64,000 bases of DNA, taken from contig JAFMSR010000017.1 of assembly GCA_022818135.1 (NCBI GenBank), positions 2,484,833 to 2,548,832 on the forward strand. The letters are read 5' to 3'. This DNA comes from Saxidomus purpurata. Lineage: Eukaryota; Mollusca; Bivalvia; Venerida; Veneridae. Below, piece by piece: positions 24,612 through 37,900 of this stretch. The position numbers and the translations under genes are program-made. The first letter of the stretch is position 1. Every line of letters starts with the position of its first letter. Below the pieces are notes generated by a model. The model saw only the letters and a list, made by a program, of their open reading frames with translations, did no database searches and was not told where the DNA came from.

Positions 24612-26430
24612 TTACCCAGATAGCAGACATGAATAGGGCCAACGTTGGCCCAATGCTTTTTACGCTGTTGGCCCAATGACTGATGCCAACATTGGTCCAG
24701 TGTTGGGCGTGCTAATCGGCGCAACGTTGGTCCAACCGTTGGGGTGTTGTTGGCCCAACACCATTATTTTATATATGTATAGTTGGGCCAACATTGATCC
24801 AACAGCGTTATTTGATGCATACTGTTGGGCCAACATCAAACCAACATCGACGTCTAGAAGAAAGGTACCAACAATATATTACTAGACCAACACTGACCCA
24901 ACCATTGGGCTAAATTTCTTACTTCTGTTAACACACACTGCTGCCTCATACTGTCAATGTTTTTACAGGCTGTGAGTTATTTCTATGGCAATTTTTCTCC
25001 TACCTCGAGAAAAGTAGGACAGTTTTCACATTCAAAAGCATGTGCAACGATCAACGACCCGTGTACTGCTTAATTAGACTGGTTATAGGCTTGTCCAGAA
25101 TTTGCGTAAGGTTAAAGAACGGCAATCAAACTAAATTACAGTTGAAAAAAAAGCAAAACAGACAACAGGTGATCACAATTTACAGTCAGTCTAGGTAAAT
25201 TTTATCCAAGGGGAAAAGAAAACATAGAAATATACCTTCAATCATTTATTTGTTTAACATTTTGACAGAAATCAAATCAAAGTCAAATCCTCCTGCCACC
25301 GTCTTTGTCTTTAGCATAACGCAACCAATCCTTTATAACCTTTTCAATATCATCATTTGTTGCTGTTGGTTTCCAAACTCTGACTGCATCTGAAATAATA
25401 ATTTTAGTCTTCAATGTGTGTTTATTTTAAATTTTTAAGGTCCTTGATTAAAGTCCAGAAACAGTTTGATTTATTTTCTACGAATAAGCATAAACAAGAG
25501 CACAAAATGCAGGGCTAACATTCAACTGTTAGCATGTAAATATTAGAAATAATTTAAAACCTGTTTAAGCTATTCCATTATTCTGTTCCTGTTTAACTAA
25601 CCACATAGACAGCTCATTATCATGGAATTAGAAGTTTGAATGTCGGCCATCTTAACATCATGTGATCAACCACGTGGTATTTCTTGCAGTTATTAATATT
25701 TAGGTTTAGGTTTTAGGCAGAAGTTATATCCGAGTGTTTTACACATGTATAGGGATTCTTCTAGACTTTTGTTGTTTTTTTTACAATTTTTTTTCCACTT
25801 CCGGGACCTCTCTGGCATGACACTTGATATTAAATCATCGCTGCTCAGGTTCAAGACCCCATTTTCTGGCTCAGTACCGCCTAAAATTTATGCTTTCTAA
25901 TGTTTAAGAGATGAACTTGTTGATGATGATCATCATCATCATCAGGAAGAGTTCATGTTGTTGTTTGGTCTTTTACAACGTATTTTGCGGATCATTTGTA
26001 ATAACTTGTGTTCTCTAACTATAAACTGTATTTGTATTTTTTCGTATAACTGCGGCACAAAAACAATAATAACAATAATGACTGATCTAATAATTATCAA
26101 TAGAGCGCTAGTGAATTATGTTTCATGAAAAATTTGCCTTGAAATATGAAAGTTATTATCAATCCATATTCAAATGCATTTAACTAAAAGCACACAGTTC
26201 TGGGCCTCTGTTGGCCCAATACCTTATTTATTCCCGTGAAAAGTTTAAGTTGGACCAATATTGGGATGACGCTGATTATTAAGAGGTAATATGACTTAGT
26301 TGGGCCACAGTTGGGCCAAAATCTAGATATCATCATAGATATATAACAGTTGGGTCAACATCGGCCCGATACCGATATATCTTTTACAATTTATTGACAT
26401 TGGTCCAACAACCCTCTGCTATCTGGGTAA
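24612..26430. mobile_element. TIR DNA transposon (TTACCCAGATAGCAGA ends), about 1.8 kb
   Basis: The terminal sequence ttacccagatagcaga (24612-24627) is the exact reverse complement of tctgctatctgggtaa (26415-26430). Inside both ends are clusters of imperfect copies of ttgggccaacattggcc (about 24640-24910 and 26200-26410), which form subterminal repeats. A short coding exon lies inside on the minus strand (25283-25389). No full transposase is recognised, so it is probably a non-autonomous or decayed copy. No unambiguous target-site duplication could be read. Confidence 0.85.
25283..25389 (-). pseudogene. Terminal coding exon carried by the TIR transposon
   Basis: After a good acceptor (attatttcag, AG at 25391-25390) the frame reads (G)AT GCA ... 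and gives DAVRVWKPTATNDDIEKVIK then DWLRYAKDKDGGRRI and a stop. The pattern W(L)..A.D..GGR at a C-terminus resembles DUF4806-like proteins found in invertebrate transposable elements; this match is from memory and tentative. Upstream exons are not recognised, so whether the copy is intact is unknown. Confidence 0.5.
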
Positions 26431-26496
26431 GTCTCTTATAATTCTTTGTGAATGGCTATGTATTATTATGTAAATAATATGCATGGATAAGACTAT

Positions 26497-26498
26497 AA

Positions 26499-26557
<59 letters not shown>

Positions 26558-26560
26558 AAT
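26497..26560. repeat. AAAT microsatellite
   Basis: About 16 perfect AAAT (ATAA) units, just outside the right end of the TIR transposon. Confidence 0.97.
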
Positions 26561-28039
26561 ATAAATGTTGTTATAATTTAACAGCTTACATTATCGCATG
26601 GCAGACATAGAACTTTATGAAGACCGAAAACAATTTGTTCTTCAAATTACAGTTTTAGAATAAATAAATGAAGACATTTGTAAATATTGTATTACAAATA
26701 AAGTAAAATGACCGAAAAAGACCGAAAAACAAATATTCAGCGGCCTAAATGACCCCCAAATTCTGGTACAGGGAGTTTGCACCCAGGGTCTTCCTCCTCC
26801 AGTTGCAATATGACCTAAGCTGTTGGGTGCGACGTTAAATCCGAATTAATTTGCACAATACAATCAACCTTATGTGCATATCCCATAACTTTTGAATGAC
26901 ATTAAAATGACCATAAATTTTCAGTTCAGTTTTGTCAAAATCCATTTCTCAGTTACGATTCACAGCTCAATACTTCATAGGGTAGTTGAGTATAGTCACT
27001 GAAAGTAAGCACATGGGTTCCTATCTCATAAGTAAAGTTTACACAAATGGTGAAAGGTCAAAATTTGTGGACAGTTGTGTCTCCCGTTTATAACTTTACT
27101 CGTGCAATGGTTGTCCTGATATTCACACATGTATGTGTACAATCTATCTTGTCCTGAAATTTACACGTGTATGATTGCAGACTGTGTTGTTTAGAGACAA
27201 TCGATCCCTAGCACTTTTCAGTCCTTTGATTACAAATTCGTTCATTTATTTTGATACTTAAATTATTAATCAGACATTATTTTTTTAATCAAACAGTTGT
27301 TTTCGGTCTGCATAAACTGTTTTTCGGTCCTTTTCCAGATTTTTTTATGTCTTATTCGATATTTTATGGTTGTTTTCGGTCATTCTATGCACCCGCTAGG
27401 CGATAGCGATAACATTATTTTGTATTCGAAAAAAAATAGATATCACGTGACAGTAATGTCCACAAAGAGTTGTTTTAGAAAATGAAAAAAAGGTAACATT
27501 TTCTCAAGAAGAAGACATGAATATGACACTTTTAGATAACTTAAAAAAGTGTTACATAAAAATTGCGACCTATGAAATAGTATTTACTTCTGTAAGTTCC
27601 TTTAGACAACTCACAGAAATATTCGTACTCAGAAGTCATCGTACTCGGGCACCTGTTAAAAACATTATCATGATCATCGCAGTTTTGTTATAATTTACAG
27701 GTCAACAGTCAGTTTTCTTTTTATGTTTTGTACATTTTTACGTGGAATAACGTACAAGAAGTGTCAATATGAAACTTAATTTAAGGTAAAGAGGCTGCTA
27801 ACATTGCCTGATCAGGCTTATAGTATAATAGACCAATCTGGGCTTTACAGTTTCAAACAGGGCTGTTTCCCGTCCATTTTTATTGAGTAAATGTTACCGG
27901 CTACTTGTCACTATATGTAACTTCTACGTAAAATTCCTGATATATGGTCAGGTTTAGCAACTGATTCAACAGTGTTTGTGGTTAAATAAAATGTATCAAA
28001 TTGCATTTCGTTTGAAAACTAAGATCGTAAGCTTTCCAA
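26561..28039. other. Intergenic stretch, no gene recognised
   Basis: AT-rich. 26769-26840 (ctgttgggtgcgacgttaaat) resembles the 3' part of the SINE family seen at 37065 and 58990, but is short. Phrases of the type ttttcggtc recur at 27300, 27331 and 27373. The ORF at 27297 is AT-driven. Confidence 0.45.
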
Positions 28040-28477
28040 TGATGTATTTATTCAGTGCCCGTACCCGCTTATGTTCAGCCCTCCCTCCGTCTCACCCAAC
28101 ACTCACACCCTCTTTCTTTCAGGCAGATCCTCACTCCATTTAACTATTACAAATATTCCTTTTTTCCAGCAACTATAGTCCTCTGGAACTCACTGCCATC
28201 TGATTCTGAACTTGTGCAGGTCCCTACCCTGGACCAATTTAGACAGGGAGTGACCACTCTTCCCCACCACGTTTAAAATGAAAACTGTTTTTATCTGTTT
28301 TAGCTGTATAATTTCTCTTCTTAACTAACACTATCAACTTTTTATTTCAACTCTCACAAATACATGTATAGTATTACCTTTATTCTCCTTTACATTTCTT
28401 CTTTTAAACTCTCGCACAGACACGCACCTGCACATAATACTCGAAAGAGGGTGTTGCAGTATAGATAGATAGATATT
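28040..28477 (+). pseudogene. LINE (non-LTR retrotransposon) 3' end with ORF2 C-terminus
   Basis: The frame from about 28052 to 28276 ends PFNYYKYSFFPATIVLWNSL then P..SELVQVPTLDQFRQGV. This matches the common C-terminus of LINE ORF2 proteins (YK.SFFPRTI..WN.LP......T...F). The untranslated tail follows (cacctgcacataatactcga + aagagggtgttgcagtatag) and ends in a short GATA repeat at 28459-28472, as expected for a 5'-truncated LINE insertion. The RT core is absent. Confidence 0.8.
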
Positions 28478-29222
28478 TATTGTGACAATATCTCGACATT
28501 TAGTTTACTCAAAATTCAAGGGAGATAACTCAAGTTCACCTGATACGCTTCGGATATCTACGTTGTACAGTCTCAGAACTGTAAACCCGTGTTTTTTCAA
28601 ATATTCAGGGTTACATGGATAACAGGCTATTAATTGATCCAGGGGTGCAAGTGTTCCGGATTTCCGGCGCCGATCCAGGTCGTTTTTCCAATTCGTGTAA
28701 ATCCGAGGAGATATTGGAGGGGGGAAGGGCTTACACGTCCGCAGAAGCTGCAAAGTCCGTGGGCGCTTACACGTCTGCGGAACCTCCGAAGTCCGAAGCG
28801 CCAAAAAATTAACGCGGAACGTGAGACCTGAATTTAGTATCAGCTTTCTGTAATGTAATCTATCGTGCATTTTCATTGGCTTAAAATTTGATGTTTTACC
28901 CAATAGGAATTATCGATTCATTGCGACACTTGTATACGGTAATGGCGGATTTTTAAACGATAGGAACAAATTTGAAAGCAGTTATTTTTCGTAATTATAT
29001 GAAACATGAAGTTTTTACCACCGGGATATAATATCAAGGAACTCGAAAGAGAAGCAAAGAATAAGTGCAGATTGGAATGGTTAAGCGAAACAGATTCTAT
29101 GGTGGAAAATGGGGGGAGTGGTTGCATAAACCAGACATTTTCGGGATTGCATTTTGTGACGTTTGTGTCCTGTAATAGATTTCCTTTCTAGGTAATGCAT
29201 CAGAAGCCCTCAGAAATTGCTC

Positions 29223-29335
29223 AAAACCAGGAGCTTCCGGGGGCCTCTGGCCCCCTGGACCCCTGGCCAGGGCTTTGCCCTGGACCCACCGGGGAACCTA
29301 CCAACCCCCAGGCCCCCAGCTTATATTTCAGGATT
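29223..29335 (+). repeat. GC-rich dispersed repeat, copy 1
   Basis: ggcccccctgg-type sequence with tggacccctggccagggctt, accctccgggg-like text and a closing ttcaggattgtgga. It matches 31118-31218. Its composition stands out sharply from the AT-rich surroundings and produces a proline-rich ORF that I do not call a gene. Confidence 0.75.
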
Positions 29336-30689
29336 GTGGATTTTGGCAACTTGCACCCGTTGATCGTTTACTTATATATTTCGCAAGTTGGACACTGCAA
29401 ATCGTTCATTTTAAGTTTGAATTAGTTTTGTTATGAGTTGTGATAAATAATAAGTTAGTATAATTTTTGGCTTCGTGAAGAAAACAAAAATGGCGCCGAT
29501 GAAGGTTTGAGAAGGTGACGCAAGTTGTTGAACAGTTTGCAGATTAACAGATGATTTTTTTTTTTTAAGTATTTACTTAATTTGTAGTTAATGTATCACC
29601 TTTTCAGCTGCCTTATTTAGTTTGGTTCGAGGAGTTCTGAAAATTTGAAATTTATATGTAACTTTCGGACATGTAAAGGAAAAAAAACATTGCGCCGAAC
29701 GAAAGTTTTAGAAGGTGCTGTGACATGTATATAGTGTTATATCTGTAGCGTGATGGCGTGGCGCCGCTCCCTGCCGCCTATTCGTGCCGTTATTCTGAAC
29801 ATTCATTTTGCCCTAAAGTCATGACATTTGATTCCCTTTTTTATCAATATTCATCCCTAACAGTAACATAATTTATTGCCTACCTTAATCCGACGCGTGC
29901 TCGATATTTGATTGTATTTCACTGATTGCCGATTACATAAACACCCGAGGCGATCAAAAGACGCGGCACGACTACCTGTTATTTTCTGATAATCACATGC
30001 CGTTACTGAAACTTAAAATGTTCTACATGTACGTGATGTCAGAAATAAGTCGGCGTTTTCTTTGATATTGTTAAATCAGGCCAGACGGTGTTGATCACAC
30101 AGTCATTTATTAGGGATGGATTTCGATAATATTTGCAAGTAAAAAAAATGAAAAAGTTACGGACCGGTGGAGATCAAATGCATATTGGAACACGATTGAT
30201 AATTAAGATGGGTAGATCTATGTGGAATGTAAATAAAATAAACGTAAAATACAAAACATTTCTTTATGAGAATTTAAAGAACTAACACTGAATTTTGCAA
30301 ATTGTAACATTAGAAAATGCTGTCTGCAAAACGTAAATTAGCAGATATCCTCCCGGGTTGGTTACCGGGCCCCTTCTCTAGATTGTTCGACTGGCGCTCG
30401 GACAAGTTCATGACTTCAGCCCTCCGACATGACTCTTCCGTTTTTTTCAGTATCGAGATGTTATCTGTCTAATGTGTACGTATTGAAGACACAATTTATA
30501 ATTGACAGAATCATATCAATACAAATTCGCTTACGTCAAAAACAAACAATTAATTAATTTTGGGTCGTTAACCGAATCACTGAGTGAATAGCCGCACGTG
30601 GTGTTTTTCGTCCCTCAGACAGCAGACGACAATTGAGCAAGTACAATCGCGTGCAGCTTTTCTCACCTTGTTTGGCAGGTGATAAATGT

Positions 30690-30885
30690 CAAATCGAGAT
30701 ATCGGATGTCAAAAAAGAGGAAATTTCATAATTTGGGATCAAACATTTAGTCGAGATAACGAAAAAATCGAGATATCCGTAGTTGATTTATATAGGACAA
30801 GAAGGGAAAAAATCGGGACTGAGAAAATCCAGTTGAGATATCGAAAAATCGAGATAACCAAAGTCGAGATAACGGATGTGGACTG
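30690..30885. repeat. Cluster of TCGAGATA(A/T)C motifs
   Basis: The motif tcgagata(t/a)c occurs at about 30695, 30752, 30769, 30849 and 30863 (diverged ttgagatatc at 30834), spaced by A-rich sequence. Such clusters are common at the ends of invertebrate DNA transposons, but no partner TIR was identified here. Confidence 0.6.
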
Positions 30886-31117
30886 TATATACAAAAATCA
30901 CGGACATGCGAGGTCGCAAAAATATGTGACAAAACGGGAAACAACTGAAAAAGATGCAGGATACGAACAGAAAAATATGTTATATGTAAGCCTAGAGTAT
31001 ATGACCCGTGGCTTATCCCTTAAAATTCTCACCTTGGCTCTTGAAAATTTGATTTTGTCCCATGAAAAGTCAGTGACCATTCAGTTTCAAAGCTTACTAA
31101 ACTAAACACCCTGTCTC

Positions 31118-31218
31118 TAGGAGTTCTGGGACCCCTGGCCAGGGCATTGCCCTGGACTCACTGGGGGTCCTTGTGGCCCCCATGCCCCCTACTTCAGTTT
31201 CAGGATTTTCCATTTTTC
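31118..31218 (+). repeat. GC-rich dispersed repeat, copy 2
   Basis: aggagttctgggacccctgg followed by ccagggcattgccctggact and ending tttcaggattttcc. It is homologous to 29223-29335. Confidence 0.75.
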
Positions 31219-31652
31219 AAACTTTCACCTTACACTTTCACTTAACATGTTATATTATGACATTAATAAAGTGTAGATATAATATATAGTGCTTTAATGA
31301 TGTCTTTTGTTACTCTTATTAGGAAAATGCCATAAAGGCAAGTGTTACAGTTGTAAGTTGGCACACATTATTAATCACAACAGTTAACATAAATGCCCTT
31401 CACTGAAAGTAAATCGCGCACTGTCTCCCGGCCCTCTTCTGACAGCCCCATGCCCTTTTTTCATCCTGGATATAACACTAGTTATAGAACCACGGGAAAT
31501 GAGCACATGAGTTTCTACGTCGTTGTCAGATTATTGGAACCTGTTAAGAATACACATGACATGTTATAAGATATACCAATACAGGTACTGTCTCCTTTTT
31601 TTTAGGCCTAAAGTTTCAATTACGGCATGGATGACATAACTTAGGTGCCACA

Positions 31653-31973
31653 ATGGTGATAAATAGAGACCACCTTATTGCATTCATAACTTTACTAGTC
31701 ATTGATCGTGCCGCCACGGAAGCTTGTTACCTGAATACTACGACTACTACGACATGTGTTCCTATCGACACCGGTGCATCAATGTGCCTAACAACAAAAG
31801 TGACATTCACGCATACATCACTCATATACACCAACGGGACATTATTGCAGAGTGAGATACTGGACCAACTTGACATCTGGAGGCAGCTTCAAGGTGTACC
31901 AGAATGCTGGAATCTAATACAACCTTACCTCTGCTCAGTGTATCTACCAAAATGTGATCCAGGCAACAACAAG
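31653..31973 (+). CDS. smo: smo exon 1: signal peptide and first half of the cysteine-rich domain
   Basis: 107 codons. The ATG at 31653 follows caca (acceptable Kozak context) and upstream stops close the frame. The signal peptide is MVINRDHLIAFITLLVIDRA, with cleavage near ATEA-CYLN. The cysteine-rich domain then begins, with the hallmark LDIWRQLQGVPECWNLIQPY and LCSVYLPKC. The donor is AAG/gtattt. A pyrimidine-rich acceptor (cctttttttttag, AG at 31604-31605) suggests the mRNA has a further non-coding 5' exon. Confidence 0.93.
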
Positions 31974-34900
31974 GTATTTACCATTGTCGAGAAAAATGTG
32001 TAAAAATTCACTTTAATGTTTAAAAATTATAAGTGTTATTTTGAAATATCTATCAGTCCAGGAGTCCAGTAACTAATTCCACTGTAACTAAAATAAGTTT
32101 ATTCAGAGCTAATGGTGTAATTTACAGGGGTGGTGATTTCATATTGTAACAATCGATTTCAGTTACTTCATTCATTTTTGTTAATCTTCAGATGCAATTT
32201 ACAGCAATTTCCAGATTTTTCTGATACCTAGAATATTTTTCCCTTCCTCTCATAGTTGAACTGTACAGCTGTGCAATATAAGCCTGTATACAAGTGTGGG
32301 AAACTGGTCCCAAAGCTCTTCAAAGATTTTCACCGTAAACATGAATTAATCACCTGTAACTCTTTATTTTCTCATTGAATTTCATATATCACTGTCATTA
32401 CAAACTATGAATATTCAATCCCCTTGGTGAGATCCCCTTGGTCCAAAAACTGCATAGTAGTCATAATCCCCTCAAGGATTTTACAAGTGAAAAAGCATAT
32501 ATTGAATGAAAAAACTTTTCTAAATGTTTAATTTGTCTTCAGTTTTACTTTACTTTAGCGAATGATTGAAAAAAGATTAAAATTATGGAAAGTACAATGT
32601 AAAATCCATTGAGGGGATTTATGACTACTATGCCATTTTTCGACCAGGGGGATTTTGAGTGTTTCCCCTGTGTACATTATCTGAAGGTTCTGTCAGAACG
32701 GCTTTGTTCATCTATCAGAGAATTTTGGCGTCATAATGTGATGAAGTAACGTTATTTCACAAAATGTGAATAATTTCAAATTCAATTTAGTATTGTTAGT
32801 ATTTCAAATGAGTTATCTCTGTAAATTAAGAAAACAGAATGAAGTGTTACAAACCAGTCTGTCATGGACACTACAGTTGTTGTAGTTGACGTGTTACAAG
32901 TTTTTATGCCCCTGAAGGGTGGCATATTAAAAATCGCACTGTCTGTCCGTCCGTCTGTCTGTGCGTCCCCACTTACAAATTCGTGTCCGGACTGTAACTT
33001 TGTCATGCATTGAAGGATTTTAAAATAACTTGGCACACATGTCTAGCACATCAAGACGACGTGTCGTGTGCAAGACCCACATCCCTACCTCAAAGGTCAA
33101 GGTCAAACTTGGGAGTATGAAGGTTATGGAATCCTCTATATTTGCACACATTCGTGTCTGGACTGTAACTTTGTCATGCATTGAAAGATTTTAAAATAAC
33201 TTGGCACAAATGTCTAGCACATCAAGATGACGTGTCGCGTGCAAGACCTACGTCCCTAGCTCAAAGGTCAAGGTCATACTTAGAGTTTGAAGTTAATGGA
33301 TTCCTCCATATATGCATATATGCACACATTCGTGTCCGGACTGTAACTTTGTCATGCATTGAAGGACTTTAAAATAACTTGGTACAAATGTCTAGCACAT
33401 CAAGACGACGTGTCGCGTGCAAGACTCACGTCCCTAGCTCAAAGGTCAAGGTCATACTAAGAGTTTGAAGGTAATGGATTCCTCTATATATGCATACATT
33501 CGTGTCCGGACTGTCACTTTGTCATGCATTAAAGGATTTTAAAATAACTTGGCACAAATGTCTAGCACTTCAAGACGACATGTCGCGTGCAAGACCCCTG
33601 TCCCTGGCTCAAAGGTCAAGGTCACACTTAGAGTTTGAAGGTAATGGATTCCTCTATATATGCATATATGCACACATTCGTGTCCGGACTGTAACTTTTT
33701 CATGCATTGAAGGATTTTAAAATAATTTGGCACAAATGTCTAGCACATCAAGACGACGTGTCGCGTGCAAGACCCACATCCCTACCACAAAGGTCAAGGT
33801 CACACTTAGAGTTTATAGGTAATGGAATCCTGTATATATGCATACATTTGTGTCCGGACTATACACATGTAACTTTATCATGCTTTGAAGGATTTTAAAA
33901 TAACTTGGCACAAATGTCTAGCACATGAAGCGGATGTGTCGCGTGCAAGACCCAAGTCCCTACCTCAAAGGTCAAGGTCACACTTAGTGTTTAAAGTAAT
34001 GGAATACTGTATGCATGGTTACTCTGTCATGCATGGAAGGATTTTAAAATTACATAGCACATTTATTGAGCACATGGAGAGGACACAGACTGTGAGGCAC
34101 CTCTTTCGGGGGCATTCGTCACTTGTGAGGGACAGCTCTTGTTGTGTATATAAATGGCTTTGAATCAAATTTAAACAGTAGTTATGAAATATGAGCATGA
34201 TGAAGTATATTTCCAAGCTACATGTACATGCGCCAATAATCTACACTGTTTTATTTAAATTTCATCTTTTGCAGAAGTATTAGAAAATAACAGTCTTAAA
34301 GTACTGATTTGAGGTCATGATGTGACAGTAATGTCTATTATTGTTTTGATACACTATTGGTGTATAATGGTGTCTGGTCCATGAACATATTAAATGTTTT
34401 CAGGTTGAAATGCCAAACAGAGAGTTGTGTGAACGGGTGAGGGAACCATGTGAGGTAGTTAAGCATTACAATGGTTCCTGGCCATGGTTCCTGCAGTGTG
34501 ACCAATGGTTCTATGCTGAGAGTTGTGGGGTAAGTAAACCAAGGGTTAACAACTTAAACATTTTATACAAACTAAAGTTCTACTTTTTCTCAACATGACC
34601 TACAGGATGTGAATCAAGTCTAAGTCCGACATTACATAACACACTGTTACTTATTAATCAGTCTATGATAATTATGTCATTTGTGGATTTTGCAACTTTG
34701 TTTGAAAGACTTGGTGAAAGAAAATATGCCTGTGCATTAGTACCAGAAGTTCTATTATGAGGTCAGCAAATGTTCAAACACAGTATATTTTATACACAGT
34801 TTGATTTCCTTTAAATATGAACAATAAAATAAGTCAGATGTCTCTGTATCTGTGAAACTATTTTGTGCATATATTATATGGAACACATACGTATAGTGTA

Positions 34901-37900
34901 CATCAGAATCCATGTATGGTTTGCTTTTCAGCCATTTGTATACTTGAAATGTCATGTACAATATATTGCCAGGAATTTATGTTTACAGAGACTTGATACT
35001 GGCAGTGTTTTGTATGTTTTCAGCAAACAGTTTATGAGACTTCAAACTTTGACACCAGTAGCAGCTGTACATCTCCATTGGTTGATACTAGTCTTGAGTC
35101 AAACTGGTACGATCAAATCAAAGGCTGTGGGTTACAATGTGAAAGCCCACTCTACACCCCATCACAGCACCGCACAGCACACATTATCGTGGCAGTTATG
35201 GCTGGACTGTGTATTCTCAGCACTGTTTTTACACTGGTAAATTTTTCCAAGCCTGTTGCCATGGTTACATTCTTTAATTTTCATTAAAAAGGCCTAGTTA
35301 TGAGAAAACTATCACCTTTGCTGTTGCAGCTATTTGTAAATAAAGAAAACAAACATTTTTCATTCCAATCGAGTAAGCTTCCAATGTCCATCAGGTCCAG
35401 TAATGTGAATGGGTCTAGTCTGTGCCAATCCATATTGGATGCTTTACCACAGACAGTGGTAATTACACAGACAGTGGTTTTTACACAGACAGTGGTTTCT
35501 ACACAGACAGTGGTTTTCCTATAGCTTGGCTCAGTGTCAGTCTCATATTTTGGTTTTATTATCATGATCTTTTGGATTAAGTAAGCAGTCATTTGTTGGG
35601 ATGATTCAGGAGTTGTGTAAATGTACAATGTATATGATTAAATAATTTCTTCACAAGCTTACCATAATTATTTCATTTTTAAGGTAGATCCTTATAATTA
35701 ATTAATACAATATGATTGACCAATGTCTTCTTGTTTGTCTTCTAGTACATGATTAACACTTAGAAAAAATCTAAAATATTATATTTATAGTTTATACAGT
35801 TATGCATGTTTGGTTTTGAGGCAATGTATTCGATTTGGTCTTTACCTGCTTTGTACTGTATACATTGTTTGCTTCATAAGGTCAACAATCTTACAGAAAC
35901 TTGATACGTGTTCAAGCACATAGTCATGGTTTTAAAAAACAAGTGCATTTACGCTTTTAAGTAGGTTTATGCTTTCCAAAATTGCGGGGGGGGGGGGGCG
36001 GGGGTGATAAACAATATCAAGTTTGTGTAAAATTCACAGAAAATGTGTTCACCTGATGTCGAACAAACTACTAATAAATGTTCCATGCACTCAGAGACTG
36101 CATTGTCACATGAAGTGCTATAAGTGATAACTTCTGCTTCAATTGTCAGCTCACACCATTTTTAAATACTCTAGTGCTTGAGGATATAATTACTTTAGGA
36201 CTTTGGAAGGGTGGAGACAAAAGTCTTAGTAATTTGAATTTCTTGTGTATGTGTATTTTCTTATATGAAAAGTAGTAAAGTTTTGTGAGAAGGTGAATCC
36301 ATTTTTGTGTGCCCAAATTTAAATAATTACATGTAGTGTACATGTAGTGGCTGACTAACACATGTCTTGCTTGCTTTGTTTACTGACAGACAAGGGATAT
36401 ACTTGTATAACTAGGGTAAGTTTTATATATACATATATAGGGCACTATTAACCCACCACTGCCATTGTTTGATGTAGCTAATCTGCTTGTTGTATTGCCA
36501 TTGTTTGATGTAGCTAATCTGCTTGTTGTATTGCCTTTATTTGTTGTTTTATGCTACTAAAGTGACTAAAGTCTCATATGTTAGCCACAGTTCTGATTTC
36601 TGACTCTGTTCCTCCTTAAATTCCACAGAAACCTAGGAATGTGTAGTTTGTAATGTTTAATGACATACAATAGATAAACCCATGTGCGTAATTTTTCTTT
36701 GGATAAAAATATTAATAACCTGTGTTGCTGAATATATATCTGCCTGTGACTGCCTGCTATTATAGCTGTTTGTATACTTTACCTACATGGTTATACAAAC
36801 TGTCCTCTAGAGGCTCAGCATGTAATAAATATAAACAATGAAAATACTTCCCAGTGAGACTGTCAGTCATCAAGGTCTTTCTTCGTCCAAGACCCTTACT
36901 GTGCTAGATGTAGATATGTCTGTCTTTACAAACAGTGTAGACTATGACTAGTTTACAAGTCTCTCAGATCATTGTCTATACCATCTTTGGACACCTGCAT
37001 TGGTGATTGAGCTACAGTCTCTTCACATCACTTGTCTTTTTATGTGAGACAGTTGACAGTTAGGATTCTAGTACTGGTTCTTTACAGGAAATATGGTTAA
37101 ATAAGCTTCCCGTAAAGATAACTGAAATTTAGTTAAAACTGGCATTAAACCCCGAAAAACTTATGAAAAGGATGTACAGTCCAATATTCCTGAACGATAC
37201 CACCCAAGGGAAACAACCTCCGTTAAAAGATACATTTTCTGAGTTTTAGTTTAATATCGGTAATAAATAGATGTTGGTTAGATCAGTGTTGTGTTGTTGC
37301 ATTTACATGTTGCATTTAAAAAAAAAAAAGTTTTTGCTTGCACTTACAGTTGGTTTAGGCTAATATGACAGTGGCAAAATAGGAACATGTATAATATGTA
37401 TACAAACAGTTTACAACCATTGTGTAATAAGGTAGATCGTGCATGCAAGACAAGATTAATTTCTGTTGAGTGCAAGAAAAGATTTAATGCTGAACAAAAA
37501 TATTGGACTTTCCTGTTGCCTCACTGTCAAATGACCCTAAAGGAACTGTACAAGTATTGTATTAATATACAGTTAGAAACTACCAGAAACATTTTGGAGG
37601 AAATCCTCGAATATATATAAGTCTGTAAGTTCCATCCTGTAGGTAGTGTCTTGTTTGCTAGTCATCCCATTTGTACAACAATGGCCCTTTAGCTAGTTAA
37701 AATAAGATCTCAAGAACAATTAAGAAAATGTAAGCATATTTCCTAATTAAAGTCTTAATTGTCAGCAATAGTCTGAATTTTTATTTGCCTATTATAATCA
37801 TAATTGAGTTTAAATAAGATAATTCATTTTTATGTACATGTATTGTCTGAATGTAATTGTCTGTATCAATGAATTGTTAAATCTAAGTTTGTCCAGGCCA

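Larger units (their letters stand above)
28478..31605. other. Region upstream of smoothened with repeats; no confirmed gene
   Basis: The 132-codon ORF at 28505-28903 (minus) and those at 28615, 29006, 29195 and 30686 show no family I recognise. Two GC-rich related blocks occur at about 29223-29330 (cccctggccagggctttgcc + ctgg) and 31118-31210 (cccctggccagggcattgcc + ctgg), both followed by ttcaggatt; they are copies of one dispersed repeat. A TCGAGATA-rich block lies at 30690-30880. The smo promoter and a 5' UTR exon probably fall in this stretch, since a good acceptor precedes the coding exon. Confidence 0.5.

Noticed and set aside
28505..28903. 132-codon minus-strand ORF as a gene
   Set aside because: No recognisable motif, lies directly next to a LINE end, and overlaps other-strand ORFs of equal quality.
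29006..29191. 61-codon ORF as a first exon of a gene
   Set aside because: No partner exon and no family resemblance firm enough to call; it ends beside a dispersed GC-rich repeat.
33181..34163. Series of plus-strand ORFs repeating KDFKITWHKCLA
   Set aside because: They are translations of tandem repeat units in smo intron 1; no start context or domain.
37387..37620. 77-codon ORF in smo intron 3 as an extra exon
   Set aside because: It would interrupt the TM1 to TM2 region, which joins perfectly in phase and sequence without it.
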